NCBI RefSeq assembly: GCF_936943645.1
Contig: NZ_CAKZJO010000087.1
Coordinates: 1 to 64,000 of the forward strand
Length of the DNA stretch: 64,000 nucleotides
Source of the DNA: an uncultured Bradyrhizobium sp.
GTDB taxonomy: Bacteria; Pseudomonadota; Alphaproteobacteria; Rhizobiales; Xanthobacteraceae
Direction of reading: 5' to 3'
Shown piece after piece: positions 8,476 to 18,798 of the stretch (position 1 is its first letter; each line of letters starts with the position of its first letter). The notes under the pieces are model-generated. The model ran no database searches, had not been told where the DNA came from, and saw only the letters and a list, made by a program, of their open reading frames with translations. A program made the position numbers and the translations under genes.

Positions 8476-9816
8476 GTGCAAAGAACAAGATGGGGCGGGG
8501 TCGTTGACGGCGACTTCAGCGGAAGCGGCTACTTTCGCGTTGCCGAGCGCAATGGCGTTTTCTGGCTCGTCGATCCGGACGGAGGCCGTTTCATCTCGAA
8601 GGGGGTCAATACGATCCGCTTCGATCAGGAACGTATTGGGGGGACCGACCGCTTTCCCTACGCCGAGGCCTGCCGAGCCAAATACGGCAGCCTGCAGATC
8701 TGGCGATCTGCCGTGGCTGACCGCCTGGCGAGCTGGGCCTTCAACACGGTCGGGTGCTGGTCGGACGAACTCGTCGCCAGTTCGGGATCGCGGCTGTTGG
8801 CAACCACCCCGGTCGCGGAGCTGGGCGCATCCTTCCGCCTGCACCGGCGCGATCAGGTCTTCCCTGACGTCTTCGACCCCGAATTCGCGGCGCACATCCG
8901 CGCAAGTGCCGATCAGCGTTGCCGGCATCGGCGCAATGATCCCGGCTTGCTCGGTACCTTCATCGACAACGAGCTCTACTGGTCACCCGACTGGCGCAGT
9001 TCCGACGAGCTCCTGACGCTGTTTCTGAACTTGCCGTCCCGTCGACCCGGCAGGGTCGCCGCCCTCTCGGGACTACAGGCGCGGTATCGGGATTTTGCTC
9101 AATTCAACGCGGTATGGCGCACACAGGCGCGATCCTGGCAGGAGCTTGGCAGGATTGAACATGTCGCGGCACCGTTCGTGAGACTTCGCCCTGGCGTCCT
9201 GAACGATGCGCGCGAGACCAAGGCCAATCTGGCAGATCCCGCCCGCGAGGCCTTCTCGGCGGATTGCGATGCCTTCGTGGCCATTGTGGCTGACAGATAC
9301 TTCGAACTGTGCGTCTCGGCCATCAAGGCGGCCGATCCCAATCATCTCGTGCTCGGATCCCGGTTCGGCTATCAGCCGCCGACGGGCGTCATCGCGGCTG
9401 CCGGCCGCCATCTCGATGTGATCTCCTTCAATTGCTATGACTTTAACCCCGGCCCGGTCATTGACGCTTATGCTGCAGGCGGGAAGCCATGCCTGATCAC
9501 CGAATTCTCGTTTCGAGGCGACGACGCAGGCTTGCCGAATACGAAAGGTGGAGGACCCCGGGTGGCGACCCAGACAGAGCGTGCCCAGGCTTTCGAGGGC
9601 TACGTTGTGACGGCACTCAGCAAGCCGAATGTGGTCGGCTATCACTGGTTCGAGCACGCCGATGAGCCGGCGCAGGGACGGTTTGACGGTGAAGATTCGA
9701 ATTTCGGCACCGTAACCATCGAGGACCAGGTTTATGAAGAGCTGACGAAGACCATGACGAGGGTCAACGCAGCGGCAGAGCAGATCCACGCCGCGGCTAT
9801 CCCCGTTGTGATCTGA
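8476..9816 (+). CDS. Agarase-like glycoside hydrolase (clan GH-A)
   Basis: The protein resembles beta-agarase/endo-glycanase type TIM-barrel hydrolases. It starts with the block GYFRVAERNGVFWLVDPDGG and SKGVNTIRF. The probable acid/base glutamate is in GTFIDNELYW and the probable nucleophile in LITEFSFRG, with the expected HWFEHADEP block near the end. I prefer the GTG at 8476 (446 residues; GGGG at 8466-8469). A GTG at 8434 would add 14 residues but has no ribosome site. No export signal is seen with either start, so the substrate is probably an intracellular oligosaccharide. The exact GH family and substrate cannot be decided by eye. It is divergent from the beta-glucosidase operon. Confidence 0.7.
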   Translation: MQRTRWGGVVDGDFSGSGYFRVAERNGVFWLVDPDGGRFISKGVNTIRFDQERIGGTDRFPYAEACRAKYGSLQIWRSAVADRLASWAFNTVGCWSDELVASSGSRLLATTPVAELGASFRLHRRDQVFPDVFDPEFAAHIRASADQRCRHRRNDPGLLGTFIDNELYWSPDWRSSDELLTLFLNLPSRRPGRVAALSGLQARYRDFAQFNAVWRTQARSWQELGRIEHVAAPFVRLRPGVLNDARETKANLADPAREAFSADCDAFVAIVADRYFELCVSAIKAADPNHLVLGSRFGYQPPTGVIAAAGRHLDVISFNCYDFNPGPVIDAYAAGGKPCLITEFSFRGDDAGLPNTKGGGPRVATQTERAQAFEGYVVTALSKPNVVGYHWFEHADEPAQGRFDGEDSNFGTVTIEDQVYEELTKTMTRVNAAAEQIHAAAIPVVI

Positions 9817-9819
9817 TTA

Positions 9820-12249
<2,430 letters not shown>

Positions 12250-12344
12250 ATCGATAGCAGACCACGTCCTTGCGTCTTGTTTTTGAGGCAAGTCAAGCTC
12301 GGTGCTGTTACCGCGCCCAGCGAGGTCGGCCCAGTTCAGCTCAG

Positions 12345-12358
12345 TTGAGGGAAATCAA
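12345..12358. promoter_or_regulatory. FNR/FixK-type box upstream of ppsA
   Basis: TTGAGGGAAATCAA fits TTGA-N6-TCAA. It is 96-109 bp upstream of the ppsA ATG on the minus strand, a suitable distance for an activator site. The arms share TTGA and TCAA with the box at 8403-8416. Confidence 0.45.
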
Positions 12359-12469
12359 GCTGTCTGGCGGAAAGTCGGTCAAAGCTCCATCGTCATTGAG
12401 CGCGAAAGCGAGGTGGGAGAGTGATTCCCGTCAACAGTGCTTTGCGGGTTGTGGTGGCCGGCTACGCCT

Positions 12470-12785
12470 ACAAACTGATCGCCTTCCCGAGCGGAGCATC
12501 TGCTGGTTCGGGTGAGACTGGACAAGTTCGGAGGCAACCTTGCCAGCAACATGTCCGGCGGCCAGCAGCAACGGGTGGCAATCGCCAGAGCATTGGCCAT
12601 GAGGCCGGATCTCGTGCTCGCGGACGAGCCAACTGGCAATCTCGACACCAAGTCGGCCGATGCCGTCTTCGACTTGATGCGGCTGGTCAATCGGGAGAGT
12701 GGCACGAGCTTCTTGCTGGTCACCCACAACATGGATCTGGCAGCATCGCTGCGACCGGATCATCCGGGTGATCGATGGCCGGATT
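12470..12785 (+). pseudogene. Broken LolD/MacB-type ABC ATPase fragment
   Basis: The second half of an ABC ATPase survives. The signature NMSGGQQQRVAIARAL, Walker B and D-loop LVLADEPTGNLDTKSAD, and the H-loop LLVTHNMDLA are in one frame from about 12512 to 12745. The expected continuation (R-CDRIIRVIDGRIAG) is in another frame after about 12750, so a frameshift breaks the C-terminus. Walker A and the N-terminal half are missing. The pattern with GQQQRVAIARAL and DEPTGNLD is typical of the LolD/MacB/FtsE group. No permease lies beside it. It sits at the right edge of the island, just before the repeated tRNA end. Confidence 0.72.
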
Positions 12786-12848
12786 GCTGGTCACTAAGAA
12801 CATAATCCGGAAAGTGCGTTGCGCGTGAACGCCGCCGCGGGTGAGCTG

Positions 12849-12870
12849 GAGCCTTGGTGCGCCCACCATT
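12849..12870 (+). repeat. Putative attR: copy of the tRNA-Lys 3' end
   Basis: Twenty-one of 22 positions match 4614-4635, including the T-stem end, acceptor strand and CCA. There is no 5' half of a tRNA here. It is followed at once by a strong terminator, as expected for the original downstream flank of tRNA-Lys. Confidence 0.7.
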
Positions 12871-12873
12871 CCA

Positions 12874-12897
12874 AAGCCCCGCAGACGCGGGGCTTTT
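12874..12897 (+). terminator. Rho-independent terminator, probably ancestral to tRNA-Lys
   Basis: AAGCCCCGC/GCGGGGCTT stem, 4-nt loop, TTTT tail. It follows directly after the tRNA-end copy, while the intact tRNA at 4558 has no such terminator immediately downstream. Confidence 0.8.
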
Positions 12898-12931
12898 CCG
12901 TCTCAGGTCCTGGAGCAAAGAGCTCAGACAT

Positions 12932-13855
12932 TCACTTGCGTTGAGGCATGCCGGCCGGAACGATTGTTTGAACGATCGACGAATCCAGCGCTTCGTAGTC
13001 GTGCAGGCGGATCGTTGCGTAGAGCTCCGCCCGCGTCTGCATCCGATCGACAATTTTGTGCGTGCCGCCGTCACGTGAAATCGCCGCGTAGAGTTCGGCC
13101 TGGGCCTTGTTTGCCATTCGCAGTGAGGAGACCGGCCAGATCACCATCGCATAGCCCATCGCCTCGAACTCTGCGGCCGTGAAGAACGGCGTCCTGCCAA
13201 ACTCGGTCATGTTCGCGAGCAGAGGCACACCCGGCATGCGTTCGGCAAAGGCACGGAACATCTCGGCGGTGTTGAGCGCTTCCGGGAAGATCGCGTCGGC
13301 GCCGGCCTCCATGTAGAGCTTGGCGCGGGCGACGGCGCCGTCGAGGCCTTCGCTGGCGGCAGCGTCGGTCCTGGCAATGATCACGAGATCGCGCCGGGCT
13401 TTCGCCGCGGCCGAGATCTTCGCCGCCATGTCTTGCGCGTCTGCAATCTTCTTGTCGTTGAGATGGCCGCACTTCTTAGGCAGGATCTGGTCTTCGAGGT
13501 GAAGCGCGCCCGCGCCGGCATCCTCGAACATTCGCGTCGCATGCATCACGTTGAGCGCCTCGCCATAGCCGGTGTCGGCATCGACGAGCAGCGGAAGTCC
13601 CGACGCGCGGGTGATCTGGCGAACGAAGAAGGAGACCTCGTCGACGGTGATGATGCCGAGATCGGGCAGGCCCATCGACGCCGTCATCGCCGCGCCCGAT
13701 AGATAGAGCGCCTCGAAGCCCGCCGCCTTGGCCTGCAGCGCCGCCATGCCGTTGTGCGCGCCCGGCAGTTGCAGAATGCCGGGTCGCTTCAACAGCGCGC
13801 GAAAACGCTGGCCGGCGGATTCGCGGGGAAGTTCGGCGGCAACGAGATAGGTCAT
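12932..13855 (-). CDS. prpB: Methylisocitrate lyase / isocitrate lyase superfamily
   Basis: Predicted C-C lyase cleaving 2-methylisocitrate to succinate and pyruvate, or a close analogue. The 307 residues match the PrpB length. The Mg-binding block DADTGYG is at 92-98, LEDQ at 120-123, and the lyase loop KKCGH at 127-131 with catalytic Cys129. The KKCGH loop argues against PEP mutase or oxaloacetate hydrolase. It is the downstream gene of a minus-strand pair with the PrpF homologue, 21 bp apart, behind GTATAC operator sites. No methylcitrate synthase or standard PrpC/AcnD is present, so the real substrate may be a related tricarboxylate. Confidence 0.85.
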   Translation of the reverse strand: MTYLVAAELPRESAGQRFRALLKRPGILQLPGAHNGMAALQAKAAGFEALYLSGAAMTASMGLPDLGIITVDEVSFFVRQITRASGLPLLVDADTGYGEALNVMHATRMFEDAGAGALHLEDQILPKKCGHLNDKKIADAQDMAAKISAAAKARRDLVIIARTDAAASEGLDGAVARAKLYMEAGADAIFPEALNTAEMFRAFAERMPGVPLLANMTEFGRTPFFTAAEFEAMGYAMVIWPVSSLRMANKAQAELYAAISRDGGTHKIVDRMQTRAELYATIRLHDYEALDSSIVQTIVPAGMPQRK

Positions 13856-13876
13856 CGTTCAGAGCTCCGGATGGAA

Positions 13877-15055
13877 TTATGCACTACGCCGCGCCTGCGC
13901 GGCCGTCTTGGCGGTTCGATAGAACACGTTGCCCTCGAACAGTCGCCGCGCGGTGCGATAAACCGCGCCATGAAGGGCGCGTGCATTCGCAGGCTCGTCG
14001 GCAGGTTCGACCGCGGCATCGACCACGGTCGTGCCGGAGGGATGGGCGATGACGATCGGGCCATCGTCGGCGCGGGCCATCCGGTTTGCCAGCGTGCCCT
14101 TGATGCGGACCGCGATGGCAAGACAGGTGGCGCCGGTAATCGGGACCGCGCGATGCGGCTGGCCGATCGAGATCATCCGGATGCCCAGCGACATCTCCGA
14201 AGGCTCCAGATGCCGCCCGGACAAGGTCGTCATCTGTCTGGGCGACACGATCATCGCGACCTTGGGCACGCTCGGGATCTTCGCGGCGGCCGCGACGTCG
14301 GGCGCAAGGCCCATCGCCACCGAGGCCGCGCAGCGGATCGCTTCCATCTTTGCGAGGAACGCCGGATCGCTCTCGAGCGTATCAGGCATCTCATCGCCTG
14401 CCTTGCCGAGCGAGTCGGCGGCGACGAAGACACAGGGGTTCGCGGCATCGACCAGCGAGGCCTCGATCGTACCAGCGCCGGGAATTTCGAATCGATCGCA
14501 GGCGCGCCCCGTGGGCAGCAGGCGTCCGGTCCTCGTGCCACCGGGATCGACGAATTCGAGCCGCACCGGCGCGCCCTGTCCGCCGACGCCGTCGATCGTC
14601 ATGTCGCCGTCGATCTCGACCTCGCCATCGGTCATGGGGAAGCGTGCGACGATGATCTTGCCGGTGTTGGTGTTGTGAATGCGCACGACCGCTTCGCCGT
14701 TCGCGGGCGCGCTCACCAGGCCTTCGCTGACGGCGAACGGTCCCATCGCCGAAGACATATTGCCGCAATTGGCGCTGTAATCGACCGCGGCACGCTTCAC
14801 GTCGACTTGCGCGACCGTATAATCGATGTCGGCATCGTCGCGGGTCGGCGCGCCGACCACGCAGACCTTCGACAGCGACGACAGCCCGCCGCCCATGCCG
14901 TCCAGCTGGCGGCCGTTGGGATCGGGCGAGCCCATCACGGCCAGGAAGATCGGATCCCAGAGCGCAGGATCTGCCGGCAGGTCTTGTCTGTTGAACACGA
15001 CGGCCTTCGAGGTGCCGCCGCGCATGAAAGTCGCCTTGAGCTTGTTCTGGGGCAT
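13877..15055 (-). CDS. PrpF-family aconitate/methylaconitate isomerase
   Basis: A 392-residue member of the PrpF family of diaminopimelate-epimerase-fold isomerases, which move double bonds in 2-methylaconitate, 4-oxalomesaconate and similar unsaturated tricarboxylates. The N-terminal FMRGGTSKAVVF motif is diagnostic. DYSANCGNMSSAMGPFAV contains the active-site cysteine, and GQPHRAVPITGA lies near the C-terminus. It is encoded with prpB and divergent from a GntR regulator. Two GTATAC sites and a degenerate third lie within 50 bp upstream of its ATG. The context (tricarballylate-dehydrogenase-like enzyme, PrpD-like protein) suggests an aconitate-type intermediate. A role as 4-oxalomesaconate tautomerase is less likely without aromatic-ring genes. 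Confidence 0.82.
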   Translation of the reverse strand: MPQNKLKATFMRGGTSKAVVFNRQDLPADPALWDPIFLAVMGSPDPNGRQLDGMGGGLSSLSKVCVVGAPTRDDADIDYTVAQVDVKRAAVDYSANCGNMSSAMGPFAVSEGLVSAPANGEAVVRIHNTNTGKIIVARFPMTDGEVEIDGDMTIDGVGGQGAPVRLEFVDPGGTRTGRLLPTGRACDRFEIPGAGTIEASLVDAANPCVFVAADSLGKAGDEMPDTLESDPAFLAKMEAIRCAASVAMGLAPDVAAAAKIPSVPKVAMIVSPRQMTTLSGRHLEPSEMSLGIRMISIGQPHRAVPITGATCLAIAVRIKGTLANRMARADDGPIVIAHPSGTTVVDAAVEPADEPANARALHGAVYRTARRLFEGNVFYRTAKTAAQARRSA

Positions 15056-15078
15056 CGAGTGATCCGTTGCATACCGTT

Positions 15079-15103
15079 GTATACTCTGGATACCACTGTA
15101 TAC
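15079..15103. promoter_or_regulatory. Paired GTATAC operator upstream of the prpF-like gene
   Basis: TTGTATACTC and CTGTATACAT carry the hexamer palindrome at 15079-15084 and 15098-15103, 19 bp apart. A degenerate GCATAC is at 15069. The pair lies 24-48 bp upstream of the PrpF-family start codon and in front of the divergent gntR. The same motif recurs before the flavoprotein gene. It is the probable operator of the neighbouring GntR protein. Confidence 0.55.
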
Positions 15104-15302
15104 ATTCGTGATGCGGCCTGCTACTCTTATTCTATTCGGTGGACGCTGATGGTCTCGTTCCAGACAGGCATCGCGACGCCGAATATCCTGCGTCGATCAT
15201 GTGCTCCGTGCGTCGGAAGGATCAGGCGCAGATCAATGATGGACGGCCTGCGCCTCACGCTTGCATGAGGTTTCTGCTGCCGAATGAGATCGGGAAGACT
15301 TC

Positions 15303-16007
15303 ATGAACGACGACATGGTGCTGCCGGACCGCGCGAAGTTCGCATCTGCTGCCGATTACGCTTACGCAGCGCTGCGGCGTGAGATCGTCGAGGGGCGCTT
15401 TGCCCCAGGGCGGCGCATGCGCGAAGTCGAATTGGCGGAACACCTCGGCATCAGCCGAACGCCGACGCGGCAGGCGCTGACGCGTCTCGAGCTCGAAGGC
15501 CTGCTCGATCTTCGCCCGCGAACCGGGCTGGTCGTCTCCATTCTCGACATGGATGCGGTCGAAGAGCTCTATGAGATGCGCGCGGCGCTGGAAGGCACGG
15601 CGGCGGCGATGGCCGCCAAGCATGCAAGCCCGAAGGACCTCGCCGCACTTGCCCGGCTCATCGCCGAAGGTGAAAAGCTCGATCGCGATCCGCTGAAGCT
15701 CTATCGGCACAACAGGGAACTCCACGACGCCATTCAGGTCGCCGCGCACAACCGCTATCTCGAAAAGAGCTTGTCGGCACTGCAGGACGCGATTGCGCTG
15801 CTGGGGCCGACGACCTTGGCTGACAAGGGGCGCTTCGCCGTCGCCCAGGCCGAGCACGCCGCCATCGTGCAGGCGATTTCGCAGAGAGACGACGAGAAGG
15901 CCAACAACCTAGCGCGCACGCATGTTCTCAATGCGCTCGAGACCCGCCGCGTAATCCTGGCGAAGGAACGTGAACTGGAAGCGCGCCGCGAGCACGACGG
16001 CGCCTGA
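15303..16007 (+). CDS. GntR-family regulator (FCD/FadR subclass)
   Basis: A 234-residue transcription factor. The N-terminal winged helix-turn-helix (about 20-85) contains LREVELAEHLGISRTPTRQAL-type sequence, here with REVELAEHLGISRTPTRQ. The C-terminal all-helical FCD effector domain (about 90-220) has the family residues YEMRAALEG and the metal/ligand histidines in NRELHDAI and HAAIVQAI. These domains bind carboxylic acids. It lies between the divergent prpF-prpB pair and the tcuA-like operon, both of which carry GTATAC palindromes upstream, so it most likely represses both arms until a carboxylate inducer is present. Confidence 0.88.
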   Translation: MNDDMVLPDRAKFASAADYAYAALRREIVEGRFAPGRRMREVELAEHLGISRTPTRQALTRLELEGLLDLRPRTGLVVSILDMDAVEELYEMRAALEGTAAAMAAKHASPKDLAALARLIAEGEKLDRDPLKLYRHNRELHDAIQVAAHNRYLEKSLSALQDAIALLGPTTLADKGRFAVAQAEHAAIVQAISQRDDEKANNLARTHVLNALETRRVILAKERELEARREHDGA

Positions 16008-16147
16008 ACTCCTCCCTGCGGTGCTGATCATCGCGCGTTCGGCACGTTCGCGATCGGCCATCCGACCTCATCAATCCAGGTAACCGCCTGTTCTTGGGAG
16101 CTTTTTTCCCGAATGCCGGTTTGCGCGGAAATATCTTGCATTCCAAT

Positions 16148-16173
16148 GTATACAGAGGTATTCACCAGCATAC
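16148..16173. promoter_or_regulatory. GTATAC operator upstream of the tricarballylate-dehydrogenase-like gene
   Basis: ATGTATACAG (core 16148-16153) is followed 20 bp later by GCATACAG (16168). It ends 35 bp before the ATG at 16209. Spacing and sequence match the site at 15079-15103. Confidence 0.5.
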
Positions 16174-16208
16174 AGAAGCACAGAAGACGCCTGCGGGAAG
16201 GAACGGAA

Positions 16209-17729
16209 ATGCACGAAGAGTTCGATGTGATCGTCGTTGGCGCTGGAAACGCTGCCTTGGCTGCGGCGGTCTCGGCGAAGGAAAACGGCGCGGATCGTGT
16301 CGTCGTTCTCGAAAAGGCTCCCCGCGAAATGCGAGGCGGAAACACCCACTGGAGCGGTGGTGTGCTGCGTTTCGCCTATGATGAACCGCGGGAGATCGGC
16401 GCCCTGCTGCCTGGGATCGAGGACGAGTTCGAGAATTTCTACGACGGCATCTCGCCCTATACGCAGGAAGACTTTCACGGCGATCTCATGCGCGTCACCA
16501 ACGGGCGTACGGATCCGATCCTGTCGCGTCTTCTCGTGTCGAACTCGCAGGCGACCGTTCGCTGGATGAAGGACACCGGCGCCATCAAGATGGAGCCGGC
16601 GATCAGCCTGTCCGCCGTCAAGAAGGACAATGTCATGGTCTGGGCGCGCGGCCTCGTCGTGCGCGCCGCACATGAGGGCGTCGGTCTTTCGCGCAGCTGG
16701 TTCTCGACCTGCGAGCGCATGGGCATCGAAGTGCGATACGGCAATGCCGTCTCGGAGCTGCTTGTCAACGACAATGGCTGCGTCGTCGGCGTCAAGACCA
16801 AGGACGAGGAGGGCGTTCGCTCGCTCGGTGCCAAGGCCGTGGTGCTCGGTTGCGGTGGCTTCGAGGCCAACGTCCAGATGCGCACGCAGCATATCGGCGC
16901 GCTGGTCGGCGCCGCGAAGGTCCGCGGCACGCCGCACAATCAGGGCGACGGGCTGCGGATGGCGCTCGCCATCGGTGCGATGCCGTGGGGACAATGGAGC
17001 GGTTGCCATGCCACCCCGATCAGCGCGGACTGGGGCGACTTCGCGCCGCGCGAAATGACCGACCGCAGCAACCGTCTGTCCTACGTCTATTCGGTGATGA
17101 TCAACCGCAAGGGCAAGCGTTTCGTCGACGAGGGCGAAGACGGCGCGCTCTTCACCTACGCCAAATTCGGCCGGGCGATCCTGGCCGAGCCGGGCGCCAA
17201 GGCGTACCAGCTGTTCGACAGCAAGGTCGTCCACCTGCTCGAGCCGCGCTATGCGACCAGCGATCCGATCAAGGCCAATTCGCTCGAGGAGCTGATCGCG
17301 CAGCTCGATATCGACGACAAGGCGCAGGCCCTCAAGACGGTCCTCAACTACAACGACCACGCGCGAGCGGCGGACGAGGGCTTCGACCCCACCAGGAAGG
17401 ACGGCCTCTCGACCAAGGGTCTCGATCTCGAAAAGAGCAACTGGGCGCTCCGTCTCGACAAGCCGCCCTACTATGCCTACAGCGCGACCGGCGGCATCAC
17501 CTTCACGTTCGGCGGCCTGAAGATCAACGAGAATGCCGAGGTGATCGGCACCGACTGGCGCCCGATCAAGGGACTGTATTGCTGCGGCGAACTGGTCGGC
17601 GGCTTGTTCTACGACAATTATCCCGCGGGCACCGGCCTCGTCTCGGGTGCGACGTTCGGCCGGATCGCCGGGCGCAACGCCGCGGGCGTGCAGAGCGTGG
17701 CGCCGGCCAAAGCGGTGGCATCGCGATGA
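16209..17729 (+). CDS. tcuA: FAD-dependent tricarballylate dehydrogenase-like flavoprotein
   Basis: A flavoprotein of the fumarate reductase/succinate dehydrogenase superfamily, closest by motif to TcuA, which oxidises tricarballylate to cis-aconitate. The 506 residues start at the ATG at 16209 (GGGAAGG upstream). FAD-binding FDVIVVGAGNAALAAAV begins near residue 5, GGNTHWSGG near 50, and the C-terminal flavin loop NYPAGTGLVSGATFGR is near the end. No heme-binding or signal sequence is present. TcuB, the usual electron-accepting partner, is not seen nearby, so its electron acceptor is unknown. It is coupled (ATGA) to the PrpD-like gene. The substrate may be tricarballylate or another alkyl-succinate. 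Confidence 0.75.
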   Translation: MHEEFDVIVVGAGNAALAAAVSAKENGADRVVVLEKAPREMRGGNTHWSGGVLRFAYDEPREIGALLPGIEDEFENFYDGISPYTQEDFHGDLMRVTNGRTDPILSRLLVSNSQATVRWMKDTGAIKMEPAISLSAVKKDNVMVWARGLVVRAAHEGVGLSRSWFSTCERMGIEVRYGNAVSELLVNDNGCVVGVKTKDEEGVRSLGAKAVVLGCGGFEANVQMRTQHIGALVGAAKVRGTPHNQGDGLRMALAIGAMPWGQWSGCHATPISADWGDFAPREMTDRSNRLSYVYSVMINRKGKRFVDEGEDGALFTYAKFGRAILAEPGAKAYQLFDSKVVHLLEPRYATSDPIKANSLEELIAQLDIDDKAQALKTVLNYNDHARAADEGFDPTRKDGLSTKGLDLEKSNWALRLDKPPYYAYSATGGITFTFGGLKINENAEVIGTDWRPIKGLYCCGELVGGLFYDNYPAGTGLVSGATFGRIAGRNAAGVQSVAPAKAVASR

Positions 17730-18673
17730 GCGCCGGCACCACGACGATGTCGCTCGCGGAGCGGATCCGTGCCTGCGATCCGCCGCCGCGAGATCCGAAG
17801 GCTGTTGCGCGCGCGCGAGCTGCCATCATCACCGCGTTCGGCCGGACGCTGTCCGGCGCGCCGAGCGCCATCACCACGGCATTGCTGGCGACATCAGGTG
17901 TCGCCGCCGCCGGCGGCTCGTCGCTTGTGTTCGGCACCGAACGGCGCACGAGCGCGATCGAGGCCGCGTTGGTCAACGCGACCGCGGCCGTCGCGGGATC
18001 CGACGCGTCACCCGATGCTGCGAACGGAGCCTTCGTCGTTTCGCTGTTCGGCCTCTGCGAGGAGCGCGGAAAGACCGGGCAGGAGTTCGTTGACGCGTTG
18101 CTCGCGGGTGCCGGGATCGTGCGGTCTCTGCCGTCGGCTGGTCGGCTCGCCGCGCCCTTGCTGGGCAGCGTCGCCGCCGCGGCCCGGTTGCTCGGGCTGA
18201 GCGCTGCGAAGATTGCAGCCGCGTTGCTGATGGCGGTTGCGGCAGATGCCGGCACGCCCGCGGCCGGGCAGGGTGGAGCTGAAGCGCTCATGGTCGGTCA
18301 AGGCCTGAGAAACGCACTGCTTGCTGCACTGCTGGCCGAAGCGATGGACGAGGCATCCTGCCAACAGATGATCGAAGACGATCAGCGCGCCGCTGGCGAG
18401 GCCCTTCCGGGCGCGGAAGCGCTCGATCTTCTCGCGCTCCGATCGCCGCCGGGAGCCGATCTCTGGGATCAGTTCGACCGGCACGTCGGCGCCATCCTGC
18501 CGCGCGACGACGTCGCTCCCTTGTTCGAGCGGCTCGAGACCATCGACAAGGTGAAGGATCTCGCGACGGTCTCGCGCCTGCTGCAGGGACGCGGCCTGCG
18601 AGCGGCGCCGAAGAAGGTCGTCTTCGCGCCCCGCGGAACGCATGAACCGGAGGAGACCAATTGGGTCCCTTGA
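17726..18673 (+). CDS. Short divergent MmgE/PrpD-like protein
   Basis: A 315-residue protein overlapping the flavoprotein stop as ATGA. Its first 130 residues track the MmgE/PrpD (2-methylcitrate dehydratase) N-terminal domain: the FGTERRTSAIEAALVNATAA block, then EERGKTGQEFVDALLAG. The usual PrpD is about 450-480 residues. Here much of the C-terminal domain is missing and the conserved HALDFDD-type segment after NATAA reads VAGSDAS instead. It may be a catalytically altered dehydratase, a subunit, or a decaying gene, although the frame is intact and coupled in an operon. Dehydration or hydration of a tricarboxylate is a guess from context only. Confidence 0.6.
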   Translation: MSAGTTTMSLAERIRACDPPPRDPKAVARARAAIITAFGRTLSGAPSAITTALLATSGVAAAGGSSLVFGTERRTSAIEAALVNATAAVAGSDASPDAANGAFVVSLFGLCEERGKTGQEFVDALLAGAGIVRSLPSAGRLAAPLLGSVAAAARLLGLSAAKIAAALLMAVAADAGTPAAGQGGAEALMVGQGLRNALLAALLAEAMDEASCQQMIEDDQRAAGEALPGAEALDLLALRSPPGADLWDQFDRHVGAILPRDDVAPLFERLETIDKVKDLATVSRLLQGRGLRAAPKKVVFAPRGTHEPEETNWVP

Positions 18674-18798
18674 CCCCGCGACGAGGGCGATGGCGTGAAG
18701 TCGCCATCGCAAACCACTGGCATTGCCTGACAAGAACAAGCCGAGCCTGAAAACAAACGAGCAAGGCAGACAAGAGCAACATCTGGGGAGAAATTGGA

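Noticed and set aside
16850..18673. Treating the long frame opening inside the flavoprotein gene as a 607-residue protein
   Set aside because: Only the part after 17726 has protein-like composition and family similarity; the upstream part is a shadow of the flavoprotein.
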